From Streptomyces tendae (GTDB taxonomy: Bacteria; Actinomycetota; Actinomycetes; Streptomycetales; Streptomycetaceae), in the NCBI RefSeq assembly GCF_008632955.1, contig NZ_CP043959.1, forward strand, positions 6,696,001-6,760,000: a stretch of DNA of 64,000 bases. Direction: 5' to 3'. Each line of letters starts with the position of its first letter. Positions within the stretch are counted from its first letter, which is position 1. Made by a program: the position numbers and the translations under genes. Shown here one piece after another: positions 17,018-26,591 of the stretch. Below the pieces are notes generated by a model. It was not told the origin of the DNA, made no database searches, and saw nothing but the letters and a program-made list of their open reading frames with translations.

Positions 17018-19225
17018 TCAGCCGTTGCGCTTCCAGCGCGGCTTGTCCTCGCGGCGGCCGAAGGAGCCGCCTCCGCGGTGGTCGTCACGACGGCCGTAGG
17101 GGCGCTCGTGGCCGCCGGAGCGGAAGCCCGGGCGGTCGCCCTGGCGGTCGCGGTTGAACGGGCGGTCGCTGCCCCGGTGGCCGGTGCGGTCGTCCCGGCG
17201 GAAGCCGCCGCGGTCGCCGCCCTCGCGGCGCTCGAATGAACGGCCGCCGCGGTCGCCGTCACGGCGCTCGAAGGAACGCCCGCCACGGTCACCACGGTCG
17301 TCACGGCGGAAACCGCCACGGTCGCCACCCCGGTCACCACGGTCGTCACGGCGGAAACCGCCGCGGTCGTCCCGCTCGTCCCGGCGGAAGCCGCCCCGGT
17401 CGTCGCGGCGGTCGTCACGGCGGAAGCCACCGCGGTCGCCACCCCGGTCACCACGGTCGTCACGGCGGAAACCGCCACGGTCGTCGCGACGCTCGAAGGA
17501 ACGGCCACCGCGGTCACGGTCACCGCGGTTGAAGCCGCCGCGGTCGCCGTCACGGCGCTCGAAGGAGCGCCCGCCACGGTCACCACGGTCGTCACGGCGG
17601 AAACCGCCACGGTCGCCACCCCGGTCACCACGGTCGTCACGGCGGAAACCGCCGCGGTCGTCCCGCTCGTCCCGGCGCTCACGCCGCTCGTACGGCGCCG
17701 CGGCCTCCGGACGCTCGGTCCGCTCGACGTCCCGCGCGGTCGGCTGCTCCGGGAGGATCACCTCGGCCTCGGCGGACGCCACGACGGCCGCCTCGGCCAC
17801 CACGGCCTCCGGGTCCTCGCCGCGCTCGCGGGCGGAACGGGCCAGCAGGCGGTCGGCCTCCTCGCGCAGCTCGGAGGCGCGGCGCTGGGCCCGCTCCAGC
17901 TCCTTGGTGAGCTGGGCGACCTCACGCTCGGCCTGCTGGGCGGCGTTGCCGGCCGACTCGGCCTGCACCTCGGTCATGGACCGGGCGCCGGTGATCTCGG
18001 CGACCTCCGGGTCGAAGGCCGCGCCGCCCTGGATGATGTGACGCGCGGCGTCGACGCCCGCGTCCTCCATCAGACGGAAGATCTGGCGCCGCTGGTGCGG
18101 CAGGGACAGGGAGACGACCGTGCCGGTGCGGCCGGCGCGCGCCGTGCGGCCCGCGCGGTGCAGGTAGTCCTTGTGGTCGCCGGCCGGGTCCACGTTGAGG
18201 ACCAGGTCGATGCCGTCGACGTGGATGCCGCGGGCGGCGACGTCGGTGGCGACCAGGACGTTGACGTAACCGTCCTTGAAGTCGGCCAGGGTGCGGGTGC
18301 GCGCGCCCTGGGTCATGCCGCCGTGCAGGGCCTCGGCCTTCGCGCCGGCGTCCCGCAGCTGCTCGGCGACGCGGTCGGCGCCGAGCTGGGTGCGGACGAA
18401 GATGATGGTGCGGCCCTTGCGGGAGGCGATGGCCGCGGTGACCGGCGCCTTGTCCTTGGGCTTCACGACGAGGATGTGGTGCGACATGGTCGTCACCGCG
18501 CCCTGGGCCGCGTCGACCTCGTGGTGGACCGGGTCCTTGAGGTACCGGTCGACGAGGGTCTTGATCTCGTTCTCCATGGTGGCGGAGAACAGCATGCGCT
18601 GGCCGCCGGCCGGGACCTGGTCGAGCAGCTCGGTGACCTCGGGCAGGAAGCCCAGGTCGGACATCTGGTCGGCCTCGTCGAGAACCGCGATCTGCACGTT
18701 CTCCAGGGAGCAGGCGCCACGGTTGATGATGTCGCGCAGGCGGCCGGGGGTGGCGACGAGGACGTCGACACCGCGCTCGAGGGCGTAGATCTGGTTGCCC
18801 ATGGAGGTGCCGCCGCAGACGACCTTCATCTTCAGGCCGAGGACGTCGCCGTAGGGCTGGAGGGCGTCGGCCACCTGCATGGCCAGCTCGCGGGTCGGCG
18901 TCAGGATGACGGCGCGCGGCTTGTGCTTCTCGGTACGGCCGCCGGCGAGCTGCGCCAGGGTCGGCAGACCGAAGGAGAGGGTCTTGCCGGAGCCGGTGCG
19001 GCCGCGGCCGAGGATGTCCTTGCCGGCCAGGGCGTCCGGGATGGTCGCGGCCTGGATCGGGAAGGGGCTGGTCACGCCGTTCTGCGCGAGCTTGCGCACG
19101 ACGCCCTCGGGCAGGCCGAGGTCGGCGAAGGTGAGTTCGGGGGCCGCCGCCTCGGTGGCGGCGGTGGTGTCGGTGTCCTCGGTGTTCTCGGGCACGACGA
19201 CGTGATCAGTACTGGCGATGGGCAT
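17018..19225 (-). CDS. DEAD-box ATP-dependent RNA helicase with long RGG-type repeat tail
   Basis: 735 aa from ATG 19225 (GGAAGG lies 12 nt upstream; a TTG at 19270 is less likely). Core motifs in order: Q motif (FPIQAATIP), I (GRTGSGKT), Ia (PTRELAMQ), II (VLDEADQM), III (FSATM), IV-V (ATDVAARGI) and VI (HRAGRTARAG). A Glu/Arg coiled coil (~430-485) follows. The C-terminal ~220 residues are Arg/Asp/Gly repeats (RDDRGDRGGDRGGFR, RGGRSFERRDG). Such tails bind RNA and can drive condensate formation. Relatives include RhlE/CsdA-type cold-shock helicases. The tail is encoded by long near-identical DNA repeats. Confidence 0.92.
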   Translation of the reverse strand: MPIASTDHVVVPENTEDTDTTAATEAAAPELTFADLGLPEGVVRKLAQNGVTSPFPIQAATIPDALAGKDILGRGRTGSGKTLSFGLPTLAQLAGGRTEKHKPRAVILTPTRELAMQVADALQPYGDVLGLKMKVVCGGTSMGNQIYALERGVDVLVATPGRLRDIINRGACSLENVQIAVLDEADQMSDLGFLPEVTELLDQVPAGGQRMLFSATMENEIKTLVDRYLKDPVHHEVDAAQGAVTTMSHHILVVKPKDKAPVTAAIASRKGRTIIFVRTQLGADRVAEQLRDAGAKAEALHGGMTQGARTRTLADFKDGYVNVLVATDVAARGIHVDGIDLVLNVDPAGDHKDYLHRAGRTARAGRTGTVVSLSLPHQRRQIFRLMEDAGVDAARHIIQGGAAFDPEVAEITGARSMTEVQAESAGNAAQQAEREVAQLTKELERAQRRASELREEADRLLARSARERGEDPEAVVAEAAVVASAEAEVILPEQPTARDVERTERPEAAAPYERRERRDERDDRGGFRRDDRGDRGGDRGGFRRDDRGDRGGRSFERRDGDRGGFNRGDRDRGGRSFERRDDRGGFRRDDRGDRGGDRGGFRRDDRRDDRGGFRRDERDDRGGFRRDDRGDRGGDRGGFRRDDRGDRGGRSFERRDGDRGGRSFERREGGDRGGFRRDDRTGHRGSDRPFNRDRQGDRPGFRSGGHERPYGRRDDHRGGGSFGRREDKPRWKRNG
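17155..17690 (-). repeat. Tandem and interspersed coding repeats in the helicase tail
   Basis: About 540 bp made of near-identical blocks (units around 33-100 bp built from cggtcgtcacggcggaaacc and ccaccccggtcaccacggtc). At least three long blocks recur (near 17310, 17430 and 17600). They encode FRRDDRGDRGGDRGG. This is a likely site of copy-number change and of assembly error. Confidence 0.8.
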
Positions 19226-19471
19226 ACGAATGCGAAACCTTCCGGAGTCTCTTCGGCACGCGCCCGTCAACTCCGTGATTCGCAGTTCGCAATTACGACC
19301 GCCTCAATGCGGTCCACCACGGCAAGGGAGAGAGTACGCGCCACACGGCGCGCTCTGCAGTGGCGCCGGGCAAATAGGATCAAACGATCTGCCACCATAC
19401 GCACTCGGGCCCCTCGAATGCAAACTGGCAGGTGAGCGGGGTGCCGCAGGACGGCGGGACCGCTGTCCAGG

Positions 19472-20011
19472 TTACGCCGGCGCGCCCGCCATCGGCGCGG
19501 GTTCCCGCTGCGCCAGCTGGGTGTCGGGCGGCTGGTGGGCGGACGACGACGGCTCGGCCTGGGTCGGCTCGGGTGAGGGCCCCGGGTCGGGTGGCGTGGC
19601 GGAGGGCTGCGGGTCCGGCGTCCGGGTGGGCTCCGGCGGGTCGGGCCGGTCGTCGGGGGTGGGGCGCGCGGGCTCGCCGGGCCCGCCGCCGGCCGGTGCG
19701 CTGCGGCTCGCCCCCGCGGACGGCCGCTCGCCGGACGGGGACGGCCCGGCGTCCTCGCCCTTCTTCCGGCCTTTCCCGCGCTTGCCCTTCCGCTCGTCCC
19801 CGCGCTCGCCGTCGGCCGCCGCCCCGTACCCGGCGCCGCCGCCCGACCGTGCCGTGCCGCCGTCCGGAGCCTCACCGCCCTGACGGCCCGCGGAGTGGGA
19901 CGGACCGGCCTTGCCGCCGGCGCCGTCGTCACCCACGCTCACGCATCCGGCGGCAGCGGCGACGGCCATGGCGGTGGCGGCCAGGCGGACGGGTACGTAC
20001 AAGCGGCGCAC
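19472..20011 (-). CDS. Secreted lipoprotein, low-complexity Pro/Ser/Gly-rich
   Basis: 179 aa, GTG 20011 with GGAGG upstream. The signal peptide ends in a lipobox (residues ~12-23: TAMAVAAAAGC, Cys23), so it should be lipidated and anchored outside the membrane. The mature part is almost entirely Gly/Ala/Ser, then Arg/Lys/Gly (KGKRGKGRKKGED), then Pro/Thr/Ser/Glu, with no folded domain I can see. It is likely a disordered surface protein. It lies upstream of the helicase on the same strand with a 246-bp gap. Confidence 0.72.
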   Translation of the reverse strand: MRRLYVPVRLAATAMAVAAAAGCVSVGDDGAGGKAGPSHSAGRQGGEAPDGGTARSGGGAGYGAAADGERGDERKGKRGKGRKKGEDAGPSPSGERPSAGASRSAPAGGGPGEPARPTPDDRPDPPEPTRTPDPQPSATPPDPGPSPEPTQAEPSSSAHQPPDTQLAQREPAPMAGAPA

Positions 20012-20084
20012 GGGGCCACCTCCGGTTGGAGTACAGGGTCAACAACCCCAACTCCCGCCACCCGCAAGAAGACACGCGTACGGC

Positions 20085-20435
20085 CTATCCGTAGCCGAGT
20101 GCGTGCAGCCGGGCGTCGTCGATCCCGAAGTGGTGCGCGATCTCGTGCACCACCGTGATCTCGGTCTCGGCGACCACGTCCTCCCGGGACTCGCACATCC
20201 GCAGGGTCGGCCCCCGGTAGACGGTGATCCGGTCGGGCAGCACCCCGGCGTACCACTCGCCCCGCTCGGTCAACGGCGTCCCCTCGTACAGCCCGAGCAG
20301 CTCCGGGTCGTCCGCCGGCGGCTCGTCCTCCACGAACACCGCGACGTTGTCCATGAGCCGCGTCAGCTCAGGCGGGATCCGGTCCAGCGCCTCGGCGACC
20401 AGCTCTTCGAACTCCTCGCGCGTCATCTCCAGCAC
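20085..20435 (-). CDS. Small zincin-like metallopeptidase family protein
   Basis: 116 aa from GTG 20435 (VLEMTREEFEELV); an ATG at 20426 has GGAG directly abutting and is the alternative start. The only motif is a C-terminal HEIAHHFGIDD (HExxH plus a third ligand), the signature of a family of very short actinobacterial zincins. The N-terminal part (RIPPELTRLMDNVAVFVED) is strongly conserved in that family. Its substrate is unknown. It is followed by the lipoprotein gene on the same strand and is divergent from the metallophosphoesterase. Confidence 0.8.
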   Translation of the reverse strand: MLEMTREEFEELVAEALDRIPPELTRLMDNVAVFVEDEPPADDPELLGLYEGTPLTERGEWYAGVLPDRITVYRGPTLRMCESREDVVAETEITVVHEIAHHFGIDDARLHALGYG

Positions 20436-20519
20436 GAAGCCATTGTCGGGGACGATCGGTCGGTACGAGAGGCGGGCGACGCCCGCATATCCGGCCGCCC
20501 GTACGGGCATAGGGGATCA

Positions 20520-22154
20520 ATGGCCCGCGTCCCGACTGCCGTCATGAACCTGTTCCACCGCGTCCCCCGGCTCCCGCAGGCCCTGACCCGCCGCCGCTCC
20601 ACCCGTCCCCCGGCCGCATCGGCCGCCGCCCTCGGCCCGCGGCCTCGTCCCTGGGCGCGGGCCCTCGGTCTGGTCGCGGTGGTCCTGCTCGGCGCCTGGC
20701 TCGGCCTGCTCGTCGTCGGCAACGTCCGGGTGCCGGTCGGCCCCATGAACACCACCATGACCCTGCGGCCGTCCTTCACCGGCGGCACGAAGATCAACAT
20801 CTCTCCGCTGGGCGCGCTCCAGCTCGACAGCCACATCGCGCCGGTACGCCTCGACGTCAACGTCGACCAGCTGGACCCCGAGCGGTCCCGGGCCCTGGTC
20901 GACCACCCGGAGCGCCTCTCGGGCCTGCAGGACGAGGTCACGCAGGACATCGCCCGCGGCACCGCGGACCTCGCCGTACGGTCCTGCGTCGCCGTCGTCA
21001 CCGGCGCCGCCACGCTCGGACTGCTCGTCTACCGCCGCCCGCGCCGCGCCCTCGCGGCCGGCGGACTCGCCCTGGGCCTGCTGGCCGCGTCCGGCGGCAC
21101 GGCGTACGCCACCTGGAACCCGGACTCGGTCCTGGAGCCGAAGTTCTCCGGGCTGCTGTCGTCCGCGCCCTCCCTGGTCGGCGACGCGCGCAGCATCGTG
21201 ACCGAGTTCGACGTCTACCAGCAGGAGTTGGCCCGCCTGGTCACCAACGTGACCAAGCTCTACGACGCCACCTCCACGCTGCCCGTCTACCAGCCGGACC
21301 CGACCACCATCCGCGTCCTGCACGTCTCCGACATCCACCTGAACCCCGCGAGCTGGAAGATCATCGCCTCGCTGGTGGAGCAGTACCGGGTGGACGTGAT
21401 CGTGGACTCGGGCGACACCATGGACCACGGCACGGCCGCCGAGAACGGCTTCCTGGACCCCGTCGAGGACCTCGGCGCCCCCTACGTCTGGGTGCGCGGC
21501 AACCACGACTCGCTCGTCACCCAGCGCTACCTGGAGCGCATGAAGAACGTGCACGTCCTCGACAACGGCCGGGCGGCCACCGTCGCGGGCCTGCGCTTCG
21601 CGGGCATGGGCGATCCGCAGTTCACCCCCGACCGCACCCAGCGGACCGGCGCCGAGCAGTCCCAGGAGCTGGCGGGCGCCCGTCTCGCCTCCTCGATGCG
21701 GGACCAGCGCAGGGCGGGCACCCCCGTGGACGTCGCCGTCATCCACGAGCCCTCGGCGGCGCGGGAGGTCGACGGCACCGTGCCGCTGGTGCTCTCCGGG
21801 CACATCCACCGCGAGGAGTCCGAGGTCATGCGGTACGGCACCCGGCTGCGCGTCGAGGGCTCCACCGGGGGCAGCGGGCTGCGCGCGATCGAGGGCAAGT
21901 ACCCCGACCCGATCGAGACGTCGATCCTCTACTTCGACCGGGACACCCGGCGCCTCCAGGCGTGGGACTCGATCGAGCTCGGAGGTCTCGGCCTGACCAC
22001 GGCGGAGGTCAGCCGGCACCTCCCCGAGGAGAACCAGCCGGGCGCGGACACCTCCCCGTCGCCCTCCGGAAGCCCGTCCGGCTCCCCCTCCGGCACCCCG
22101 TCGGGAAGCACCCCGTCGATCCCCTCCGCCACGCCGCCACGACCTCGCTCCTAA
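20520..22154 (+). CDS. Membrane-anchored metallophosphoesterase
   Basis: 544 aa, ATG 20520 with GGGGA 4 nt upstream. TM1 is at ~43-66 (GLVAVVLLGAWLGLLVVG). An extracytoplasmic region follows, then two hydrophobic segments (~155-200). A calcineurin-like phosphoesterase domain begins near residue 255: LHVSDIHLN (DxH), VDSGDTMDHG (GD), RGNHDS (GNHD) and LSGHIHREE (GHxH). All four metal-binding motifs are intact. The C-terminal tail is Ser/Pro/Gly repeats (SPSGSPSGSPSGTPSGS). The substrate is unknown; the layout suggests action at the cell envelope. Confidence 0.85.
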   Translation: MARVPTAVMNLFHRVPRLPQALTRRRSTRPPAASAAALGPRPRPWARALGLVAVVLLGAWLGLLVVGNVRVPVGPMNTTMTLRPSFTGGTKINISPLGALQLDSHIAPVRLDVNVDQLDPERSRALVDHPERLSGLQDEVTQDIARGTADLAVRSCVAVVTGAATLGLLVYRRPRRALAAGGLALGLLAASGGTAYATWNPDSVLEPKFSGLLSSAPSLVGDARSIVTEFDVYQQELARLVTNVTKLYDATSTLPVYQPDPTTIRVLHVSDIHLNPASWKIIASLVEQYRVDVIVDSGDTMDHGTAAENGFLDPVEDLGAPYVWVRGNHDSLVTQRYLERMKNVHVLDNGRAATVAGLRFAGMGDPQFTPDRTQRTGAEQSQELAGARLASSMRDQRRAGTPVDVAVIHEPSAAREVDGTVPLVLSGHIHREESEVMRYGTRLRVEGSTGGSGLRAIEGKYPDPIETSILYFDRDTRRLQAWDSIELGGLGLTTAEVSRHLPEENQPGADTSPSPSGSPSGSPSGTPSGSTPSIPSATPPRPRS

Positions 22155-22233
22155 ACCGTTTTGGCGAACCATCCCGCCATCCCATATGCTTCTCACGTCC
22201 CCGACGCGCCGAGAGGCGCCAGGCGGGCCGATA

Positions 22234-22306
22234 GCCCTCATCGTCTAGCGGCCTAGGACGCCGCCCTTTCAAGGCGGTAGCACGGGTTCGAATCCCGTTG
22301 GGGGCA
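22234..22306 (+). tRNA. tRNA-Glu (TTC)
   Basis: 73 nt. Acceptor GCCCTCA/TGGGGGC, anticodon loop CTTTCAA (TTC), T-loop TTCGAAT. First of a three-tRNA cluster. Confidence 0.94.
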
Positions 22307-22343
22307 CGCACCACCCTGTGCGACACTGTCGTACGACACGCTT

Positions 22344-22418
22344 GGTCCTGTGGAGCAGTTTGGAGTGCTCGCCACCCTGTCAAGGTGGAGGCCGCGGGTT
22401 CAAATCCCGTCAGGACCG
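22344..22418 (+). tRNA. tRNA-Asp (GTC), copy 1
   Basis: 75 nt. Acceptor GGTCCTG/CAGGACC, anticodon loop CTGTCAA (GTC), T-loop TTCAAAT. Identical over its length to the copy at 26685-26759. Confidence 0.94.
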
Positions 22419-22422
22419 CTGG

Positions 22423-22438
22423 TGTTTCACGTGAAACA
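22423..22438. promoter_or_regulatory. parS centromere site (ParB binding)
   Basis: TGTTTCACGTGAAACA is a perfect 16-bp palindrome identical to the bacterial parS consensus. The symmetry extends to GGTGTTTCACGTGAAACACC (22421-22440). It lies between tRNA-Asp and tRNA-Phe. Streptomyces chromosomes carry about twenty such sites clustered around oriC. I found no second perfect copy in the window. Confidence 0.93.
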
Positions 22439-22442
22439 CCGC

Positions 22443-22516
22443 GGCTGGGTAGCTCAGTTGGTACGAGCGATCGCCTGAAAAGCGATAGGTCGCCGGTTCG
22501 ACCCCGGCCCCAGCCA
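22443..22516 (+). tRNA. tRNA-Phe (GAA)
   Basis: 74 nt. Acceptor GGCTGGG/CCCAGCC, anticodon loop CTGAAAA (GAA), T-loop TTCGACC. It begins 4 nt after the parS palindrome. Confidence 0.95.
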
Positions 22517-22521
22517 CCGCG

Positions 22522-22554
22522 GACAAGGCCCCGATCTCTGATCGGGGCCTTGTC
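22522..22554 (+). terminator. Terminator after the tRNA cluster
   Basis: Perfect 14-bp arms (GACAAGGCCCCGAT / ATCGGGGCCTTGTC), 5-nt loop, 5 nt after tRNA-Phe. Confidence 0.88.
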
Positions 22555-22613
22555 GTGTGCCCCGGCAAAATGACTCGCCGTGTTTTTCCGCGGTCTGAGA
22601 TCCTGGAGTCCGT

Positions 22614-25600
22614 ATGTCTACGCACTCTGCCCCCGCCCTCGGCTCCCTTGCCTCCCGCCTCACCGAACTGTCGCTGCGCGATGCGCACCGGCTCGGACGG
22701 CGGCTCGAGGGGGCCCGCAAGATCCGTAAGCCGGAGGCCCGTGCCGCCGTGTTCGGTGAGATCGAGGCGGAGGTCGCCGCGGCCGAGGAGCGGATGGCCG
22801 CGCGCCGGGCCCGGGTGCCGGAGGTCCGGTATCCCGAGCAGCTGCCCGTCAGCCAGAAGAAGGACGACATCGCCGAGGCCATCCGCGATCACCAGGTGGT
22901 GATCGTCGCCGGCGAGACGGGCTCCGGGAAGACCACGCAGATCCCGAAGATCTGCATGGAGCTGGGCCGGGGCGTCCGCGGCATGATCGGGCACACCCAG
23001 CCCCGGCGGATCGCGGCCCGTACGGTGGCCGAGCGGGTCGCCGAGGAGCTGGACACCCCGCTCGGGGAGGCCGTCGGCTGGAAGGTCCGCTTCACCGACC
23101 AGGTGAACCCGGACGCCACCTTCGTCAAGCTGATGACGGACGGCATCCTGCTCGCGGAGATCCAGACCGACCGCGAACTGCGCGCCTACGACACGATCAT
23201 CATCGACGAGGCGCACGAGCGGTCGCTGAACATCGACTTCCTGCTCGGCTATCTCGCGCAGCTGCTGCCGAAACGTCCCGACCTCAAGGTCGTCATCACC
23301 TCGGCGACCATCGATCCGGAGCGTTTCTCCCGGCACTTCGGCGACGCCCCGATCATCGAGGTCAGCGGGCGGACCTATCCGGTGGAGGTGCGCTACCGGC
23401 CGCTGCTGGAGGAGGACTCCGACGACGCCGACCGCGACCAGATCACCGCGATCACCGACGCCGTCGAGGAGCTGATGGCGGAGGGACCCGGCGACATCCT
23501 GGTGTTCCTCTCCGGCGAGCGGGAGATCCGGGACACGGCAGACGCGCTGACCAAGAAGCGGTACCGGTCCACCGAGGTGCTGCCGCTGTACGCCCGGCTG
23601 TCGCACGCCGAGCAGCACCGGGTGTTCCAGCAGCACGGCGGACGCCGGATCGTGCTGGCGACCAACGTGGCCGAGACCTCCCTCACCGTCCCCGGTATCA
23701 AGTACGTCATCGACCCCGGCTTCGCCCGCATCTCGCGCTACAGCCACCGCACCAAGGTGCAGCGGCTGCCGATCGAGCCGGTCTCGCAGGCCAGCGCCAA
23801 CCAGCGCAAGGGCCGCTGCGGCCGTACCTCGGACGGCATCTGCATCCGGCTGTACAGCGAGGACGACTTCCTCGCCCGTCCGGAGTTCACCGACGCGGAG
23901 ATCCTGCGGACGAACCTCGCCTCGGTCATCCTGCAGATGACGGCGGCGGGCCTCGGCGAGATCGAGAAGTTCCCGTTCATCGACCCGCCGGACCACCGCA
24001 ACATCCGCGACGGCGTCCAGCTGCTGCACGAACTGGGCGCCCTCGACCCCACGCAGAAGGACCCGCGCAAGCGCCTCACCCAGACCGGACGGAAACTGGC
24101 ACAGCTGCCGGTCGACCCGCGTCTGGCACGCATGGTGCTGGAGGCGGACCGCAACGGCTGCGCCCGCGAGGTCATGGTCATCGCGGCGGCCCTGTCGATC
24201 CAGGACCCGCGCGAGCGGCCCTCCGACAAGCAGACGCAGGCCGACCAGCAGCACGCCCGGTTCCGCGACGAGACCAGCGACTTCCTGGCCTTCCTCAACC
24301 TGTGGCGGTACGTCCGCGAGCAGCAGAAGGAGCGCGGCTCGTCGTCGTTCCGGCGGATGTGCAAGCAGGAGTTCCTGAACTTCCTGCGGATCCGCGAGTG
24401 GCAGGACATCTACACGCAGCTGCGCACCGTCGCCAAGCAGATGGGCATCCACCTCAACGAGGAGGACGCCCCCGCCGACCGCATCCACGTCTCCCTGCTG
24501 TCCGGTCTGCTCTCGCACATCGGCATGAAGGACGTGAAGGAGTCCAAGGACTCCGGCCAGGGCGGCCGGCGCGACGGCGGACGCAACGAGTACCTCGGCG
24601 CGCGCAACGCCAAGTTCGCCGTCTTCCCGGGCTCCGCGCTGTTCAAGAAGCCGCCGCGGTTCGTGATGTCCGCGGAGCTGGTGGAGACGTCCCGGCTGTG
24701 GGCGCGGGTCAACGCGAAGATCGAGCCGGAGTGGGTGGAGCCGCTCGCGGAGCACCTGCTCAAGCGCACCTACAGCGAGCCGCACTGGGAGAAGGACCAG
24801 GCGGCCGTGATGGCCTACGAGAAGGTCACGCTCTACGGCGTGCCCATCGTGGCGCAGCGCAAGGTGAACTACGGGCGGATCGACCCGGAGGTCTCCCGCG
24901 AGCTGTTCATCCGGAACGCGCTGGTCGAGGGCGACTGGCGGACACACCACAAGTTCTACGCGGACAACCGCAAGCTGCTGACCGAGGTCGAGGAGCTGGA
25001 GCACCGGGCCCGGCGCCGGGACATCCTGGTCGACGACGAGACCCTGTTCGACTTCTACGACCGGCGAATCCCCGACCACGTCGTCTCGGGGGCGCACTTC
25101 GACTCGTGGTGGAAGCACAAGCGGCGCGAGGAGCCGGAGTTCCTCGACTTCGAGCGGGAGATGCTGATCCGTGAGTCGGCGGACGCGGTCACCAAGGCCG
25201 ACTACCCCGACACGTGGCGGCAGGGCCCGCTGAAGTTCCGCGTGACGTACCAGTTCGAGCCGGGGGCGGACGCGGACGGTGTGACGGTCCACATCCCGCT
25301 CCAGGTGCTGAACCAGGTGACGGACGAGGGCTTCGACTGGCAGATCCCGGGCCTGCGGGAGGACGTGGTCACGGAGCTGATCCGGTCCCTCCCCAAGCCG
25401 ATCCGGCGGAACTACGTGCCGGCGCCGAACTACGCCAAGGCGTTCCTGGAGCGCGCGGTACCGCTGCAGGAGCCGCTGACCGTCACGATGGCCCGTGAGC
25501 TGAAGCGCATGGTCGGCGTGCCGTTCGAGGCGGACGACTTCGACTGGTCGCGGGTCCCGGACCACTTGAAGGTGACGTTCCGGATCGTCGACGAACGGCG

Positions 25601-26591
25601 CCGGACGCTCGCCGAGGACAAGGACCTGGAGGCGCTCCAACTCAAGCTTCGGCCCAAGGCGCGCAAGGCGCTGTCGCAGGCGGCCGCCGCCACGGCCCAG
25701 CGTGAGGGCGGGGAGTCGCTGGAGCGCCGCGGGCTGACGGACTGGACGATAGGTTCGCTGACCCGGGTGTTCGAGACGCGTCGGGCCGGCCAGCCGGTGA
25801 AGGCGTACCCGGCCCTGGTGGACGACGGCGACTCGGTGTCGGTCCGGTTGTTCGACTCGGAGGCCGAGCAGGCGGAGGAGATGTGGAAGGGCACCCGGCG
25901 GCTGATCCTGCTGGGCATCCCGGTCAACCCCGCGAAGTTCGCGTCCGAAAAGCTGACCAACCCTCAGAAGCTGGCGCTGTCCGCCAATCCGCACGGCTCC
26001 GTGCAGGCGCTGTTCGACGACTGCGCCACGGCCGCGGCGGACAAGCTGATCGCGGACTTCGGCGGCCCGGTGTGGGACGAGGAGTCGTTCCGCAAGCTGT
26101 TCGACAAGGTGCGGGCGGAGATCGTCGACACCACGGTCCGCGCGGTGGGTCAGGTCCAGCAGGTCCTGGCCGCCTGGCAGGCCTGTGAGCGCCGTCTGAA
26201 GGGCGTGAGCAGCCCCGCGCTGCTGCCGAACCTTCAGGACGTGCGGAAGCAGCTGGACGGACTGGTACGGCCGGGGTTCGTGACTGGGACGGGGCTGCGG
26301 CGGCTGCCGGACCTGATGCGGTACCTGGTGGCCGCGGACCGCCGACTGCAGCAGATGCCGACGAACGTGCAGCGGGACACTACGCGTATGGCCAAGGTCC
26401 ACGAGATGCAGGACGAGTACGCCTGGCTCCTGGAGCAGATGCCCCAGGGGCGGCCCGTGCCGCAGCAGGTGCGGGACATCCGCTGGATGATCGAGGAGCT
26501 GCGGGTCAGCTACTTCGCCCACGCGCTCGGCACGGCCTACCCGGTGTCGGACAAGCGGATCGTGAAGGCGATCGACGCGGCGGTCCCGTGA
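22614..26591 (+). CDS. hrpA: ATP-dependent RNA helicase HrpA (DEAH-box)
   Basis: 1325 aa, full length for the family; ATG 22614 with GGAG upstream. Order: N-terminal helical region, DEAH helicase core (Walker A GETGSGKTTQIPKI near residue 100, IIDEAHERS near 195, SATID, NVAETSLTVPG, QRKGRCGR near 400), HA2/OB-fold region, then the long HrpA-specific DUF3418 C-terminus (ending with LRVSYFAHALGTAYPVSDKR). It acts on RNA; HrpA helps rescue stalled ribosomes and process mRNA in other bacteria. The gene sits alone between two identical direct copies of tRNA-Asp. Confidence 0.95.
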   Translation: MSTHSAPALGSLASRLTELSLRDAHRLGRRLEGARKIRKPEARAAVFGEIEAEVAAAEERMAARRARVPEVRYPEQLPVSQKKDDIAEAIRDHQVVIVAGETGSGKTTQIPKICMELGRGVRGMIGHTQPRRIAARTVAERVAEELDTPLGEAVGWKVRFTDQVNPDATFVKLMTDGILLAEIQTDRELRAYDTIIIDEAHERSLNIDFLLGYLAQLLPKRPDLKVVITSATIDPERFSRHFGDAPIIEVSGRTYPVEVRYRPLLEEDSDDADRDQITAITDAVEELMAEGPGDILVFLSGEREIRDTADALTKKRYRSTEVLPLYARLSHAEQHRVFQQHGGRRIVLATNVAETSLTVPGIKYVIDPGFARISRYSHRTKVQRLPIEPVSQASANQRKGRCGRTSDGICIRLYSEDDFLARPEFTDAEILRTNLASVILQMTAAGLGEIEKFPFIDPPDHRNIRDGVQLLHELGALDPTQKDPRKRLTQTGRKLAQLPVDPRLARMVLEADRNGCAREVMVIAAALSIQDPRERPSDKQTQADQQHARFRDETSDFLAFLNLWRYVREQQKERGSSSFRRMCKQEFLNFLRIREWQDIYTQLRTVAKQMGIHLNEEDAPADRIHVSLLSGLLSHIGMKDVKESKDSGQGGRRDGGRNEYLGARNAKFAVFPGSALFKKPPRFVMSAELVETSRLWARVNAKIEPEWVEPLAEHLLKRTYSEPHWEKDQAAVMAYEKVTLYGVPIVAQRKVNYGRIDPEVSRELFIRNALVEGDWRTHHKFYADNRKLLTEVEELEHRARRRDILVDDETLFDFYDRRIPDHVVSGAHFDSWWKHKRREEPEFLDFEREMLIRESADAVTKADYPDTWRQGPLKFRVTYQFEPGADADGVTVHIPLQVLNQVTDEGFDWQIPGLREDVVTELIRSLPKPIRRNYVPAPNYAKAFLERAVPLQEPLTVTMARELKRMVGVPFEADDFDWSRVPDHLKVTFRIVDERRRTLAEDKDLEALQLKLRPKARKALSQAAAATAQREGGESLERRGLTDWTIGSLTRVFETRRAGQPVKAYPALVDDGDSVSVRLFDSEAEQAEEMWKGTRRLILLGIPVNPAKFASEKLTNPQKLALSANPHGSVQALFDDCATAAADKLIADFGGPVWDEESFRKLFDKVRAEIVDTTVRAVGQVQQVLAAWQACERRLKGVSSPALLPNLQDVRKQLDGLVRPGFVTGTGLRRLPDLMRYLVAADRRLQQMPTNVQRDTTRMAKVHEMQDEYAWLLEQMPQGRPVPQQVRDIRWMIEELRVSYFAHALGTAYPVSDKRIVKAIDAAVP

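Noticed and set aside
17155..17690. CRISPR or mobile repeat
   Set aside because: Repeats are in frame and encode the RGG-like tail of the helicase.
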